From positions 62,001 to 126,000 of the forward strand of contig CAZZJC010000002.1 of assembly GCA_964654285.1 (NCBI GenBank): 64,000 nt of DNA, written 5' to 3'. The DNA comes from BJHQ01 sp964654285 (GTDB lineage Bacteria > Planctomycetota > UBA11346). Shown piece after piece: positions 12,931 to 21,714 of the stretch (positions are counted from its first letter, which is position 1; each line of letters starts with the position of its first letter). The notes beneath the pieces were generated by a model. The model saw only the letters and a list, made by a program, of their open reading frames with translations, had not been told where the DNA came from and did no database searches. Both the position numbers and the translations under genes were made by a program.

Positions 12931-13473
12931 TCATTTCAGACCGAGCAGCGCCTTGCGCAGATCGCCGTCGATCGGGTCGTCGCCGAGCCAGATCGAGAAC
13001 TGCACCTTGGCGAACGCGGCGCCGGGCACGGTGCCCAGTTCGCGGCCATTGAGCGCCATGGTGGTGCCGATGCCGGGCCGGTAGATGAGGTCGATGACGT
13101 CCTTTTCCTTCACGTCCGGCCAGAGCGGGTTGATCGCGGCCACACCGGCGTCGATCTCGGCCTTGGGGGCGTTGCCGAGACGCTTGGCGCAATGCTCGCT
13201 GTTCGCTTCGGCCTGCTCCTTGCCGGTGCATCCGCGCAACCAGGTGAACGACAGCCGGCGCGGATGCTCGTCCAGCGCGGCCGTGGCGGGCACGCCGGCA
13301 GGCAGGTGGCAGCGCACGTCATAGATCTTGAACCAGAGATAGGAGTAGCGTCCCTGTCCGCGCAGCGGCAGATCGGCGATCGCTGCCGCAGCCGGAGCCG
13401 AGGTGGGTTCCGCCGGCGGCTCACCGGCGGCCAGGCAACCGAGCAGGATCAGGATGGGCGGGTGCCGGCGCAT
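12931..13473 (-). CDS. Chalcone-isomerase-like exported protein
   Basis: The 180-residue protein has a short signal-like N-terminus (PPILILLGCLAAGEPP; the Cys could be a lipobox). A bacterial chalcone-isomerase-like domain fills residues about 35-180. Recognisable features are the early strand RYSYLWFKIYDVRCHLP, the middle RLSFTWLRG and the C-terminal IWLGDDPIDGDLRKALLG, which is nearly diagnostic for the chalcone_3 group. Bacterial members lack the plant enzyme's active site and are mostly of unknown, envelope-associated function. It is convergent with the membrane protein gene (16-base gap) and lies 84 bases upstream of the VIT/VWA gene's end region. Confidence 0.8.
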   Translation of the reverse strand: MRRHPPILILLGCLAAGEPPAEPTSAPAAAAIADLPLRGQGRYSYLWFKIYDVRCHLPAGVPATAALDEHPRRLSFTWLRGCTGKEQAEANSEHCAKRLGNAPKAEIDAGVAAINPLWPDVKEKDVIDLIYRPGIGTTMALNGRELGTVPGAAFAKVQFSIWLGDDPIDGDLRKALLGLK

Positions 13474-13556
13474 GGTTCGATGTGGATCAGGTTATTTCAC
13501 GTTTCTCCTGGGGAAAGCCGGGAAATCGCAAGGTGCGACGGCGCTGCGACGCCGGG

Positions 13557-16500
13557 TCAGCGCAGCAGGTCGCGCTCTGAACCGTTCGCGACCTCGCGCA
13601 CCCAGATCAGATCGGGAGCGAGGCCGATGCGGATGCTGGTGTCGTTGGAGAGCCGGTAGACCAGCACGCTGACGCCGTCGCTGTCGATGCGTTCCGGCGC
13701 GCCCAGGGCCTGTTCCACTTCGGCGCGCTTCATGCCGACGCGCAGGTTCTTCAGCGACTCGCGCGCGAGTGCCGGCCGCACGCCGGGATTGACGCCCGCA
13801 TTCGCAGCGGCGCCGACGGTCGCCACGCCGATCGGGATGTTCTCGCCCTGGCGGTCGAGGCGCAGGGTCAGGCGCTGGCTGCGTTCGGTCGGCCGGCCCC
13901 AGTCGAGGATCACCGTCGCGCTGACCGTGGCCGGCCCAAGCAGCCCGGTCTGGCGCGAACCGAAGAAGCGCGCCTTGATCTGGTAATTCCCGGCCCCGGC
14001 ACGGCGCAGCAGGTATTCCTCGGGGCCGTACCCTTGCGTGCAGTCGGCCGAGACCAATCCGCCACAGGCGGTGCGGTTCCTGCCATAGAAGGCTTCTTCG
14101 CCATCAGGCTGGAGCACATGCAGGTCGATGTCGGTCGCATCCGCGTCCCAGCCCATGACGATGCGCAGGTCGCAGTCGAGATTCGCGCGCAGGCGGCTGT
14201 CCAGGTCGGGCACGCGCACGCCGGGGGCTCCGGTGCTGCGCGCCGCCAGGCGGTTGAACTCCTCCAGCGCGATGATTTCGCACTGCGGGAAGCGGTCCCA
14301 GTTGCCGTCGATCGTCCAGCGTTCGCCCAGATCGCGATCTTCGAGCGGCTGGCGTTTGATCACCCGGGTCAGCAATTCCAGCGCCTCGCTGGCGTCGGCC
14401 GCCGCCTTGGTCGCATCGAAGCGGGCGGCCAGCGCCACGGCGAGGTCGCGGTAGGACTGCGGTTCCTCGGGGCGCAGGCGCAGCACCTTGCGCAGGACGG
14501 CGATCGCGCCATCGAGTTCGTCCGCGTCCTGCAACCGCCACGCCAGCACGCGCAGCAGCCCGGGATCGTCGAGCTTCAGCTCCGCCAGGTTGGAGAGCAC
14601 GCGCAGGCCGAGGCGTCTGTCCTGGGTCAGCACCAGCCCGGCGCAGTCGAGCACCGCCGCCGGGGTGGTGATGAGCGACGGCCGCTGCGCCAGCCAGGCG
14701 TCGTAGGCCTTGCCCGGGCCGGCGGCGCGCAGGGCGGTCAACCAGGGGGTGCTGGGGTTCCAGGCGGTGATGGCGATGGAGGCCTGCGCGGGTTGAGCAG
14801 GGTCGCCGATTCCATTGTCTTTGCTGTTTTCCTGGTGTCTTCGACGCCCTCCAGCCGTTATGCTTGCGAATTTGCCTTCGCCCCCGGCGCCGGCACCAAT
14901 GGCTGAAAAAGCAGGCGAAGCACTACGGTCAGCATCTGAGGCCTCACCTTCGCGACCACTTGCGGCAGGACGGGAAGCAGCCTGATCTCCGACTTGTGCC
15001 GCGAGGGCGGCTGGGGGAGTTGCAGGCGACTGGGGAGGAGCACCACCGTTCTCTGGTGCAATTTCGGATCTGCGCATGGTGGCAGCATCGTCGCCAAGCC
15101 ATCCCGCGCGTGCCCCGCCCTTTGCCATCTTCACCGGATCATGCTTCCTTTCCCACCACCGCACCCGCTCCGTCCACCACTGCACCAGCCGTTCCTGATG
15201 TCCGTTCCAGCGCTGGTCACGCTGCTGCTGGCGGCCTTTGAGCTGCGCCAGGTATTGGGTCTGCAACTCCGGCCAGGTCGCCGGCGGTTCGACGCGGTGG
15301 CGCAGGTACTGGTCGAGGCTTTCGAGCACCAGCAGCGAAGTTCCCGCCGTCACCACGCCATAGGCGCGGCCGAGCGCGAGCAGCGCGGTGCGGTTCGCCT
15401 CGGGAAAGACGGCGAGTTCCGCCGCCTTCGCACCGGCCCAGGCGCGGGCGACCACGCTGCCGGGTACGGCGGTGGAGGCGCGCAGGTCGATGTTCCTGCC
15501 GTCGCCCATGCGCCAGCGCAGGGTCGCCTGGCCGTCACCGCGCAGGCGGGCGAGGATGAGCGTGCGTTCGCCGCGGGTCGCGGTCTGCACCTCGTCGATG
15601 ATCCCTGGAGCGGCGTCAACGCGCTGGAACGGGTTGCCCGCACCCATGATGCCGGAAAGCGCGGCGAAGGGCGCCGTGGTCATGAGGTCGGCCACCTGGC
15701 CGCCGCTGCGCGCGGCGACGAGGCGCAGAAGGGCCTCGTCATGGTTGGGTTCGGGCATGGCGCAGAACACCGGCACGTCGCCGCTGGCGGGCAGCCCCTC
15801 GCCCCAGGTGCCCAGACCATCGCTGATCAGCAGCCAGGCCTCATCGGCGGGATTGGGCAGGGCGGCGCGGCGCAGGTCGAGGCCGGCGAGGTTGCTCGCG
15901 CCATCGTGCGGCAGCGCAGCCAGGTGCGCGTCGAGCGTGCCGGCGTCGGTGAAGGCGATCGCTGGCCGGGTTGCGAGGTCGAAGCTGACGAGATCGATGG
16001 TGATTCCCGGCGCAGCCTCGAACAAGGCCGCGAGCAGCTTGCGCCCGCGTTCGGCCCCGGCCGGGGTGATCGAACCGCTGGCGTCCCAGGCCACGGCGAC
16101 GCGTTGCGGCCGCCGGATGGCGGCTTTGCCGTAATCCCCTGATTTCGCGCTGATCGAGACGAATCGCTCGCCGTTGCGTTCCTCGATCTGCGACAGCACC
16201 GCCGGCAGGTTGGGCAGGCGCACCAGCAGGTCATCGCCGGGCGTCACGTCCTGCAGCGTCGTTTCTGCGCGTTGCCCGTGGACCCAGCGGGTCAGGCGCA
16301 GATCGCCGAATCCGCCCAGCTGCGGCTCGACCCCGGGAGCGCTGATCTCGACCGTCAGCTTCAACTGCGGGATCGCGGTGCGCGGCAGGGGCAGGCGCAG
16401 GGCGGCCTCGTCGCCGCGTACCGCCAGCGGTGCGGTCCAGACCACTTTCACGGTGCGCGTGCCACCGGGTGGGAGCGGGAAGATGCGGGTGCGGAAGGCG

Positions 16501-16934
16501 TTGCCGCGCACGTGCTCGACGATCCCGGGATCGACGCGGCGGCGGCTTTCCGTCTCCAGCACCACGCGCGCCTTGTCCTGCGCCACGATCACGCCATCGA
16601 CCATGCGCCCGTTCACGTCCAGGGCATAGCCGCCCACCGCCGCGCCGTCAGGCAGGGGGAACTCCAGCTCGCCCGACAATTGCCGCGGATTGGGATTCAG
16701 CAGCACCATGGTGGTGGTGACCTCGGCCAGGACGCCACGCACCTCGGCGCTGATATCGAGGCGCTGGAGCGCGATCGGCTGCTCATTCGGCGGCAGCACG
16801 ACCTTCGGCGGTTGGATCGGCGGCATCTGCCACGGAGGCATCACCGGAGGCACCTCGATCGCCACGGCGGTGGCCGACCAAGTGGTGATGAAAGTCGCGC
16901 AGGCGGTGACGAGGATGGTGAGCAGGTGGTGCAT
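13557..16934 (-). CDS. Secreted VIT/VWA/DUF2135 protein
   Basis: The 1125-residue protein starts at ATG 16934 (MHHLLTILVTACATFITTWS, a signal peptide followed by a Pro-rich linker). A VIT domain spans about 50-180 (PLPDGAAVGGYALDVNGRMV, RVDPGIVEHVRGNAFRTRIF). A von Willebrand A domain follows with an intact MIDAS (DASGS at 284-288). The middle has a Ser/Gly/Ala-rich linker and TPR-like helices (about 790-880). A DUF2135 domain near 940-1050 (MGWDADATDIDLHVLQPDGE) comes next, and the last about 65 residues resemble the SmpA/OmlA fold (LRVGMKRAEVEQALGAPERI). The protein is probably displayed or anchored in the envelope. VWA plus VIT suggests metal-dependent protein binding, but the partner is unknown. 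Divergent from arsR. Confidence 0.87.
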   Translation of the reverse strand: MHHLLTILVTACATFITTWSATAVAIEVPPVMPPWQMPPIQPPKVVLPPNEQPIALQRLDISAEVRGVLAEVTTTMVLLNPNPRQLSGELEFPLPDGAAVGGYALDVNGRMVDGVIVAQDKARVVLETESRRRVDPGIVEHVRGNAFRTRIFPLPPGGTRTVKVVWTAPLAVRGDEAALRLPLPRTAIPQLKLTVEISAPGVEPQLGGFGDLRLTRWVHGQRAETTLQDVTPGDDLLVRLPNLPAVLSQIEERNGERFVSISAKSGDYGKAAIRRPQRVAVAWDASGSITPAGAERGRKLLAALFEAAPGITIDLVSFDLATRPAIAFTDAGTLDAHLAALPHDGASNLAGLDLRRAALPNPADEAWLLISDGLGTWGEGLPASGDVPVFCAMPEPNHDEALLRLVAARSGGQVADLMTTAPFAALSGIMGAGNPFQRVDAAPGIIDEVQTATRGERTLILARLRGDGQATLRWRMGDGRNIDLRASTAVPGSVVARAWAGAKAAELAVFPEANRTALLALGRAYGVVTAGTSLLVLESLDQYLRHRVEPPATWPELQTQYLAQLKGRQQQRDQRWNGHQERLVQWWTERVRWWERKHDPVKMAKGGARAGWLGDDAATMRRSEIAPENGGAPPQSPATPPAALAAQVGDQAASRPAASGREGEASDADRSASPAFSAIGAGAGGEGKFASITAGGRRRHQENSKDNGIGDPAQPAQASIAITAWNPSTPWLTALRAAGPGKAYDAWLAQRPSLITTPAAVLDCAGLVLTQDRRLGLRVLSNLAELKLDDPGLLRVLAWRLQDADELDGAIAVLRKVLRLRPEEPQSYRDLAVALAARFDATKAAADASEALELLTRVIKRQPLEDRDLGERWTIDGNWDRFPQCEIIALEEFNRLAARSTGAPGVRVPDLDSRLRANLDCDLRIVMGWDADATDIDLHVLQPDGEEAFYGRNRTACGGLVSADCTQGYGPEEYLLRRAGAGNYQIKARFFGSRQTGLLGPATVSATVILDWGRPTERSQRLTLRLDRQGENIPIGVATVGAAANAGVNPGVRPALARESLKNLRVGMKRAEVEQALGAPERIDSDGVSVLVYRLSNDTSIRIGLAPDLIWVREVANGSERDLLR

Positions 16935-17269
16935 GATGGTTTCCGCGTGAGGGAGGATGAACGGTGGCATTCGGCCAGCGTTCAGTCCGGATGGAAGCGT
17001 CCGCCGGTCCGTTGTCGACACGGCATCCCGTTGGCCGGCATGTTATCGCGCACCCGAGGTGCATGCGTAACAGGCTTGTAACCGCGAAGTCTGCCACCCG
17101 CACCGGAGCATCGCGTCAAGGCACCCCTGAGCTGCTCTTCAGGAAGGCCAATATTTTCGCCTGGAAAATACAGGATCTTGCCCGTTCCCACCTCGCGGCT
17201 GGCGGTGTACTGGGCGACCGCCCCTGGGGAGGGTTGACAGTCCATTCGAAGCCTTATCGTATCGTTACG
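16935..17269 (+). other. Divergent intergenic region, VIT/VWA gene and arsR
   Basis: This 335-base gap holds the 5' ends of two divergent genes. The right end contains the arsR promoter and operator, listed separately. An AT-richer patch at about 17148-17175 is visible. I see no conserved ORF or RNA gene here. Confidence 0.6.
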
Positions 17270-17271
17270 AT
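17234..17271 (+). promoter_or_regulatory. arsR promoter with operator palindrome over the start codon
   Basis: A perfect -35 hexamer TTGACA lies at 17234-17239. A 17-base spacer puts a candidate -10 (TCGTAT) at 17257-17262, predicting transcription to begin at about 17269. The arsR ATG is at 17270, so the mRNA may be leaderless. A perfect inverted repeat (ATCGTA-4-TACGAT, 17256-17271) covers the -10 and the start codon and is a good candidate ArsR operator. Confidence 0.65.
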
Positions 17272-17620
17272 GAAAGACGTTGAACCGTGCTGCCCTACCC
17301 CGGCCGACTGCGCCCCGGCATCGGGGCTGCGGTCCGAGCCGACCCCGCTCGATGCCCAGGAAACGGAATTGGCCGAGCTCGCCAAGGCGATCGCCCATCC
17401 GGCGCGGGTGCGCATCCTCAGGCTGCTCGTTGAACGCAATTCCTGCGTCTGCGGCGACATCGTCGAGGAATTGCCGCTGTCCCAGTCGACCGTGTCGCAG
17501 CACCTCAAGCAATTGAAGGACGCGGGGCTGATCCAGGGCGAGATCGACGGGCCCCGGGTGTGCTACTGCGTCAACGCCGCCAGGCTGAAGCGCCTCAAGG
17601 TGCTGATCGCGGGCATTTGA
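17270..17620 (+). CDS. arsR: ArsR-family metalloregulatory repressor
   Basis: The 116-residue protein carries an ArsR winged-helix fold: AHPARVRILRLLVE (helix before recognition), the metal-site helix NSCVCGDIVEELPLSQ, and the recognition helix QSTVSQHLKQLKDAGLI. The CVC pair corresponds to the arsenite-binding cysteines of the ELCVCDL motif, and further cysteines lie near the N-terminus (CCPTPADC). It should repress the downstream acr3-arsC-arsM cluster until As(III) or Sb(III) binds. The ATG at 17270 sits within a palindromic operator at the predicted transcript start. The longer in-frame reading upstream is discarded because it would run through the promoter. Confidence 0.92.
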   Translation: MKDVEPCCPTPADCAPASGLRSEPTPLDAQETELAELAKAIAHPARVRILRLLVERNSCVCGDIVEELPLSQSTVSQHLKQLKDAGLIQGEIDGPRVCYCVNAARLKRLKVLIAGI

Positions 17621-17640
17621 AGCGACCTTTTTCATGTCCA

Positions 17641-17668
17641 ATCAAATCGTAAATCGACGAATTAAAAT
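17641..17668 (+). promoter_or_regulatory. Possible second ArsR-type site before acr3
   Basis: The short AT-rich gap between arsR and acr3 contains TCGT-6-ACGA, which shares half-site bases with the arsR operator palindrome. The match is short and no promoter hexamers stand out, so this is only a candidate. Confidence 0.3.
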
Positions 17669-18778
17669 ATGACCGACCGGCAGCCACATCTTCCCTTCCT
17701 CGATCGCTTCCTGACCCTGTGGATCTTCCTCGCCATGGGTATCGGACTGGCGATGGGGCATTTCGCGCCGCAGATCGGCCAGGGGATCAACCAACTGGCC
17801 GTCGGCACGACCTCGATCCCGATCGCCATCGGCCTGATCCTGATGATGTATCCGCCCCTGGCCAAGGTGCGCTACGAAGAGATCCACCGTGTCTTCACGG
17901 ACTGGAAGGTGCTGGGGCTGTCGCTGGTGCAGAATTGGCTGATCGGACCGGTGCTGATGTTCGCCCTGGCGTTGATCTTCCTGCATGACCGCCCCGAGTT
18001 CATGCAAGGCCTCATCCTGGTGGGCTTGGCCCGCTGCATCGCCATGGTCATCGTGTGGAACGACCTCGCCAAGGGCGACAGCGAATACTGCGCCGGCCTG
18101 GTCGCCTTCAACGCCATCTTCCAGGTGCTCTTCTTCGCCGTCTATGCGTGGTTCTTTCTGCTCATCGCGCCCCGATGGTTCGGAGTGGAGGGCGTGGCGA
18201 TCGATGTCACCCTGACCGACATTGCCCTGTCGGTGTTTGTCTATCTCGGCATCCCATTCCTGGCTGGCATGCTGACCCGTCTCATCCTGGTGAGGGTGAA
18301 AGGCAGGTCGTGGTACCATGAGCGCTTTGTTCCGGCGATCAGTCCGATCACCTTGGCGGCCCTGCTGTTCACCATCGTGGTGATGTTCTCGCTCCAGGGC
18401 GAGCGGATCATCGGCAACCCGGTTGATGCCGTGCGGATCGCCGTCCCTCTGCTCCTCTACTTCGGAGCCATGTTCCTGGCCTCGTTCTGGTTGGCGCGAA
18501 AGGCCGGAGCCAGTTACGCGGTCGGCGTCACGCTGTCCTTCACCGCCGCCGGCAACAATTTCGAGTTGGCCATCGCGGTGGCCCTGGCGACCTTCGGCAT
18601 CGCCCATGGCGCGGCCTTCGCGGCCGTGATCGGCCCCCTGGCCGAGGTGCCGGCGCTCATCGCCCTGGTCTCGGTCGCCTTCTGGCTGAAGCGCCGATGG
18701 TGGTCGCACGACACCGCCGCGCTTCCCGGCTTTGCTCCCAATCCCGTCTGCGATCAGCCGGTTACGAGGTTGCCATGA
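17669..18778 (+). CDS. acr3: ACR3-family arsenite efflux permease
   Basis: The 369-residue inner-membrane protein has about ten helices and ACR3-specific motifs: MYPPLAKVRYEE (about 51-62), the Cys-containing GLARCIAMVIVWNDLAKGD (about 118-136; this Cys is essential in characterised Acr3 pumps) and the second-half TLSFTAAGNNFELAIAVALA (about 288-307). It expels As(III) across the cytoplasmic membrane. The gene begins 48 bases after arsR, consistent with a shared transcript. Family identity is very secure because the ACR3 motifs are well separated from those of ArsB. Confidence 0.96.
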   Translation: MTDRQPHLPFLDRFLTLWIFLAMGIGLAMGHFAPQIGQGINQLAVGTTSIPIAIGLILMMYPPLAKVRYEEIHRVFTDWKVLGLSLVQNWLIGPVLMFALALIFLHDRPEFMQGLILVGLARCIAMVIVWNDLAKGDSEYCAGLVAFNAIFQVLFFAVYAWFFLLIAPRWFGVEGVAIDVTLTDIALSVFVYLGIPFLAGMLTRLILVRVKGRSWYHERFVPAISPITLAALLFTIVVMFSLQGERIIGNPVDAVRIAVPLLLYFGAMFLASFWLARKAGASYAVGVTLSFTAAGNNFELAIAVALATFGIAHGAAFAAVIGPLAEVPALIALVSVAFWLKRRWWSHDTAALPGFAPNPVCDQPVTRLP

Positions 18779-18893
18779 CTCATGCCGTTAGGTTCGCCTC
18801 CTGCCGACCCGGCGCGTTCTCTCGCGCCTGCCGTGACCTGCGCTCCGGAACTTTGCTCATTCGCGACTCCTTCCGGTGAATCCCGAGAATCCC

Positions 18894-19334
18894 ATGCCCA
18901 AACAGAAACTCCTCTTCCTTTGCACGGGAAACTCGTGCCGCTCCCAGATGGCCGAGGCCTGGTGCCGGGTACTGCAGTCCGACCGCTACGAGGCCTTTTC
19001 TGCCGGTACCATCGCCAAGGGGCTGAACCCGAAGATGGTCCAGGTGATGCGGGAACTCGGCATCGACCCGACCATCCATCAGACCTCGAAGACCCTGGCG
19101 AGCGTGCTCGCCGCCGGGGTGCAGCTCGACCTGGTGGTGACGGTCTGCGGCCACGCGCACGAGACCTGTCCGCTGTTTCCGGGCGGGCGGACGCGGGTCG
19201 TCCACGTCGGCTTCGAGGATCCGCCGGAACTCGAGAAGACCGCCAGCACGCCCGAGGAGGCGCTCGGCCACTACCGGCGCGTGCGCGACCAGATCCGCGA
19301 TTTCGTCCTGCGTCTGCCCGGCAGCCTGCCCTGA
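18894..19334 (+). CDS. arsC: Arsenate reductase, thioredoxin-coupled type
   Basis: The 146-residue cytosolic enzyme reduces As(V) to As(III) for export by Acr3. It has the low-molecular-weight phosphatase P-loop CTGNSCR (Cys10, Arg16) and the redox pair VCGHAHETC (Cys85 and Cys92), matching the Cys10-Cys82-Cys89 relay of the pI258-type enzyme. A conserved DP dipeptide (FEDPPE) follows. The ATG at 18894 begins the family-conserved MPKQKLLFLC; a GTG at 18876 is in frame but has no ribosome binding site. It lies 115 bases downstream of acr3. Confidence 0.95.
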   Translation: MPKQKLLFLCTGNSCRSQMAEAWCRVLQSDRYEAFSAGTIAKGLNPKMVQVMRELGIDPTIHQTSKTLASVLAAGVQLDLVVTVCGHAHETCPLFPGGRTRVVHVGFEDPPELEKTASTPEEALGHYRRVRDQIRDFVLRLPGSLP

Positions 19335-19399
19335 CCATCCGCCTTTCCCCCACCATCCACCCACCTTCCCACCACCACCAACCACCCACCGAGGTTCCC

Positions 19400-19771
19400 A
19401 TGGCCTGCGCCTGCTCCACCAGCCCCACCCTCATCTTCCCCTGCTCCGGCGGTTCCGACTGCGGCGCCGTCTCGGACCAGGCCGCCCGCGCCCTGACCAG
19501 GGAAGGCGTCGGCAAGATGTACTGCCTCGCCGGCCTCGGCGGGGATGTCGCCGGCATCATCGCCAACGCCAAATCGGCCGGGAAGGTCCTGGCCATCGAC
19601 GGCTGCAATCTCGATTGCGCCCGCAAGACCCTGGAACGCGTCGGCGTGCCGGTCACCGCGCACCTGCGGATGAGCGACCTGGGCATGGAAAAGGGCAAGA
19701 CCCCTGCCAATGAAACCAATGTCGCGGCCGTCGCGGCAGCCGGGCGCCAGCGCCTGGCGGCGGCGGGCTGA
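19400..19771 (+). CDS. DGC-domain putative zinc-binding protein
   Basis: The 123-residue protein shows the small Cys-rich DGC family pattern: FPCSGGSDCGAVSDQAARAL near the N-terminus, MYCLAGLGGDVAGI in the middle and the signature AIDGCNLDCARKTLE. The conserved cysteines are predicted to bind zinc or another thiophilic metal. Such proteins recur beside arsenic genes, but their reaction is not established. The ATG at 19400 follows GAGG; the upstream in-frame extension overlaps arsC and is not real. A C-rich, CCACC-repetitive stretch (about 19340-19390) separates it from arsC. Confidence 0.85.
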   Translation: MACACSTSPTLIFPCSGGSDCGAVSDQAARALTREGVGKMYCLAGLGGDVAGIIANAKSAGKVLAIDGCNLDCARKTLERVGVPVTAHLRMSDLGMEKGKTPANETNVAAVAAAGRQRLAAAG

Positions 19772-19822
19772 ACCCTCGCACCCATCCACGCACGACTGCA
19801 ACCATCACCTGGAGGCCTTCCC

Positions 19823-20725
19823 ATGACCGCACCCGACATCCGCACCACCGTCCGCGAGCAGTACGGCGCGATGGCCCGCGCCGGCGTCCCCGGCAAGGCC
19901 GGGCGGCAAGCCAGCGGCTGCTGCACGCCCGCGTCGGGCAGCGGCACCAACGGCTGCTGCGCCCCGGCGGCCGATCCGACTGCGCTGGCGGCGGCAATCG
20001 GCTACGACGCCGGCGAACTCGCGCGCATCCTGCCCGACGGTGCGAACCTCGGCCTGTCCTGCGGCAATCCCGGCGCCATCGCGGCCCTGAAACCGGGCGA
20101 GATCGTGCTCGACCTCGGCAGCGGCGCCGGCTTCGATGCCTTCCTCTGCGGGCCGAAGGTCGGCGCGACCGGTCGCGTCATCGGCGTCGACATGACCGCC
20201 GACATGCTCGCCAAGGCGCGCGGCAATGTCGCGGGTTACACCGAGCGCACCGGCCTGGCCAACGTCGAGTTCCGCCTGGGCGAGATCGAGCACCTGCCGG
20301 TCGCCGACGCCAGCGTCGACGTGGTGATCTCGAACTGCGTCATCAACCTGTCGCCCGACAAGCCCCAGGTCTGGCGCGAGATCGCCCGCGTGCTGAAACC
20401 CGGCGGCCGGGTCGCGGTGAGCGACATGGTGCTGCTGCGCCCGTTGCCCGAGGGCGTGCGCATGGCAGTCGAGGCCTACGTCGGCTGCATCGCCGGAGCG
20501 TCGCTGCTGGACGACCTGCGGGCGATGATGACCGGAGCCGGCCTGGCGCGGCTGGCGCTGGTCCCGAAGCCGGCCTATGTCGCCACCCTGACGGCCAACG
20601 ACGATCCGCTCTACCGCGAGGTCCAGTCCGCCCTGCCCTCCGGCACCACCCCGGCGGACTACATCACGAGCATGGACATCCGGGCGGAACGCCCGTCGGC
20701 CTGCTGCGCTCCCGGCTGCTGCTGA
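19823..20725 (+). CDS. arsM: Arsenite methyltransferase
   Basis: The 300-residue SAM-dependent enzyme methylates As(III) stepwise, giving volatile or less retained species. The SAM motif VLDLGSGAGFDAFL is at about 95-108 and the acidic strand end at VIGVDMTADML. The three catalytic cysteines of the ArsM family are present: Cys80 (LGLSCGNPG), Cys172 (SNCVINL) and Cys222 (VGCIAGA). Extra Cys pairs lie at both ends (SGCCTP, NGCCAP, and ACCAPGCC at the C-terminus), a common ArsM feature. GGAGG lies 8 bases before the ATG. It follows the DGC gene by 51 bases on the same strand. Confidence 0.96.
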   Translation: MTAPDIRTTVREQYGAMARAGVPGKAGRQASGCCTPASGSGTNGCCAPAADPTALAAAIGYDAGELARILPDGANLGLSCGNPGAIAALKPGEIVLDLGSGAGFDAFLCGPKVGATGRVIGVDMTADMLAKARGNVAGYTERTGLANVEFRLGEIEHLPVADASVDVVISNCVINLSPDKPQVWREIARVLKPGGRVAVSDMVLLRPLPEGVRMAVEAYVGCIAGASLLDDLRAMMTGAGLARLALVPKPAYVATLTANDDPLYREVQSALPSGTTPADYITSMDIRAERPSACCAPGCC

Positions 20726-20866
20726 CGCGTCCACCCGTGGCGTGGCCGCAGGCGAGGTGTCGTATTGACGGTGATCAAGGCCGGACGGATCCCGGCTTTC
20801 ATCCTGGGAAGCGGCTGGCAGGGTCGCAACCCAGGCCCCGGCTGCGGCCCCAACCCAAGGACCACC

Positions 20867-21658
20867 ATGCCCACGACGACCGATCCCGGCCAGGCCTCCC
20901 GCCAGCTCATGGCCCTCGCGGCGCAGGTGCCTCCGCGTCTGCCGCTGGCGAACGGTGAAGCGGCCCGGGTCGCGGCCGCGCTGGCGCGATTCGGCGCCGC
21001 CCTCGACGAGCATCTCGCGCTCGCCAAGGCGGCGCTGACGGGCGCGGTGCAAGCCGCCTCTTCCGGTGAACGGCTGATTGCCGAATCGCACGTGCTTGAG
21101 GTCGCCGCGCTCGAGGGCACCTGGTCCGGATTCGCCGCGCACTGGAGCGATGCGGCCAAGATCGAGCGCGAACCGGCGGCCTTCGCCACCGCCTGGGAGA
21201 CCTTCTCCATCGCCTTGAACCGGCTGCTCTCGCGCGAGGCGGGCCAGGTGTTCGTCCCCGGCGCCTCCGGTCAGATTGTCGCCCCGCCGCCGACCGGCAG
21301 CGCCAAGCTTGACGCCGAACACGCGCGCATCTTCGCCCTCATCGCCGCCCTGCGCGAGCAGACCGCCGCCGTCGGCGCCGAAACCATCGCCGAACTGGTC
21401 ACCTACGCCGAAGAGCACTTCGAACGGGAAGAGCGCCTCATGGAGGCCAGCTCGTACCCCGGACGGCAGGACCACCGCCAGGAGCACCACCGCTGCCGCA
21501 GCATCGTGCTGGGATTCCGCAACGACTACCTCGATGGCCGCATCGTCGATCCCGGTTCCGTCCTGGCCTTCTTCGAAGGATGGCTGGTCACCCACATCGC
21601 CCACACCGACCAGGCGATGGCCGAGCACCTGCGCGCGGCGGGGATGGTGCCGGCCTGA
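20867..21658 (+). CDS. Hemerythrin-domain protein
   Basis: The 263-residue protein starts at ATG 20867. The C-terminal half (about 145-255) carries the whole set of hemerythrin iron ligands: His152 (LDAEH), His184 and Glu188 (EEHFEREE), His203 and/or His207 (DHRQEHH), His243 and Asp248 (VTHIAHTD). The N-terminal half is helical, with its own scattered His/Glu residues (DEHLALAK, ESHVLEV), but is not clearly a second domain. Such proteins bind O2 or NO at a non-heme di-iron site. The NorR-type relic immediately downstream suggests NO response in an ancestor. Upstream is arsM, 141 bases away, so arsenic-linked expression is possible but unproven. Confidence 0.85.
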   Translation: MPTTTDPGQASRQLMALAAQVPPRLPLANGEAARVAAALARFGAALDEHLALAKAALTGAVQAASSGERLIAESHVLEVAALEGTWSGFAAHWSDAAKIEREPAAFATAWETFSIALNRLLSREAGQVFVPGASGQIVAPPPTGSAKLDAEHARIFALIAALREQTAAVGAETIAELVTYAEEHFEREERLMEASSYPGRQDHRQEHHRCRSIVLGFRNDYLDGRIVDPGSVLAFFEGWLVTHIAHTDQAMAEHLRAAGMVPA

Positions 21659-21714
21659 GGTCGCCCCGATCGGGGGACACGGTTGGCACCGGGGGGCGGT
21701 CCGGCCCGGCTCCG

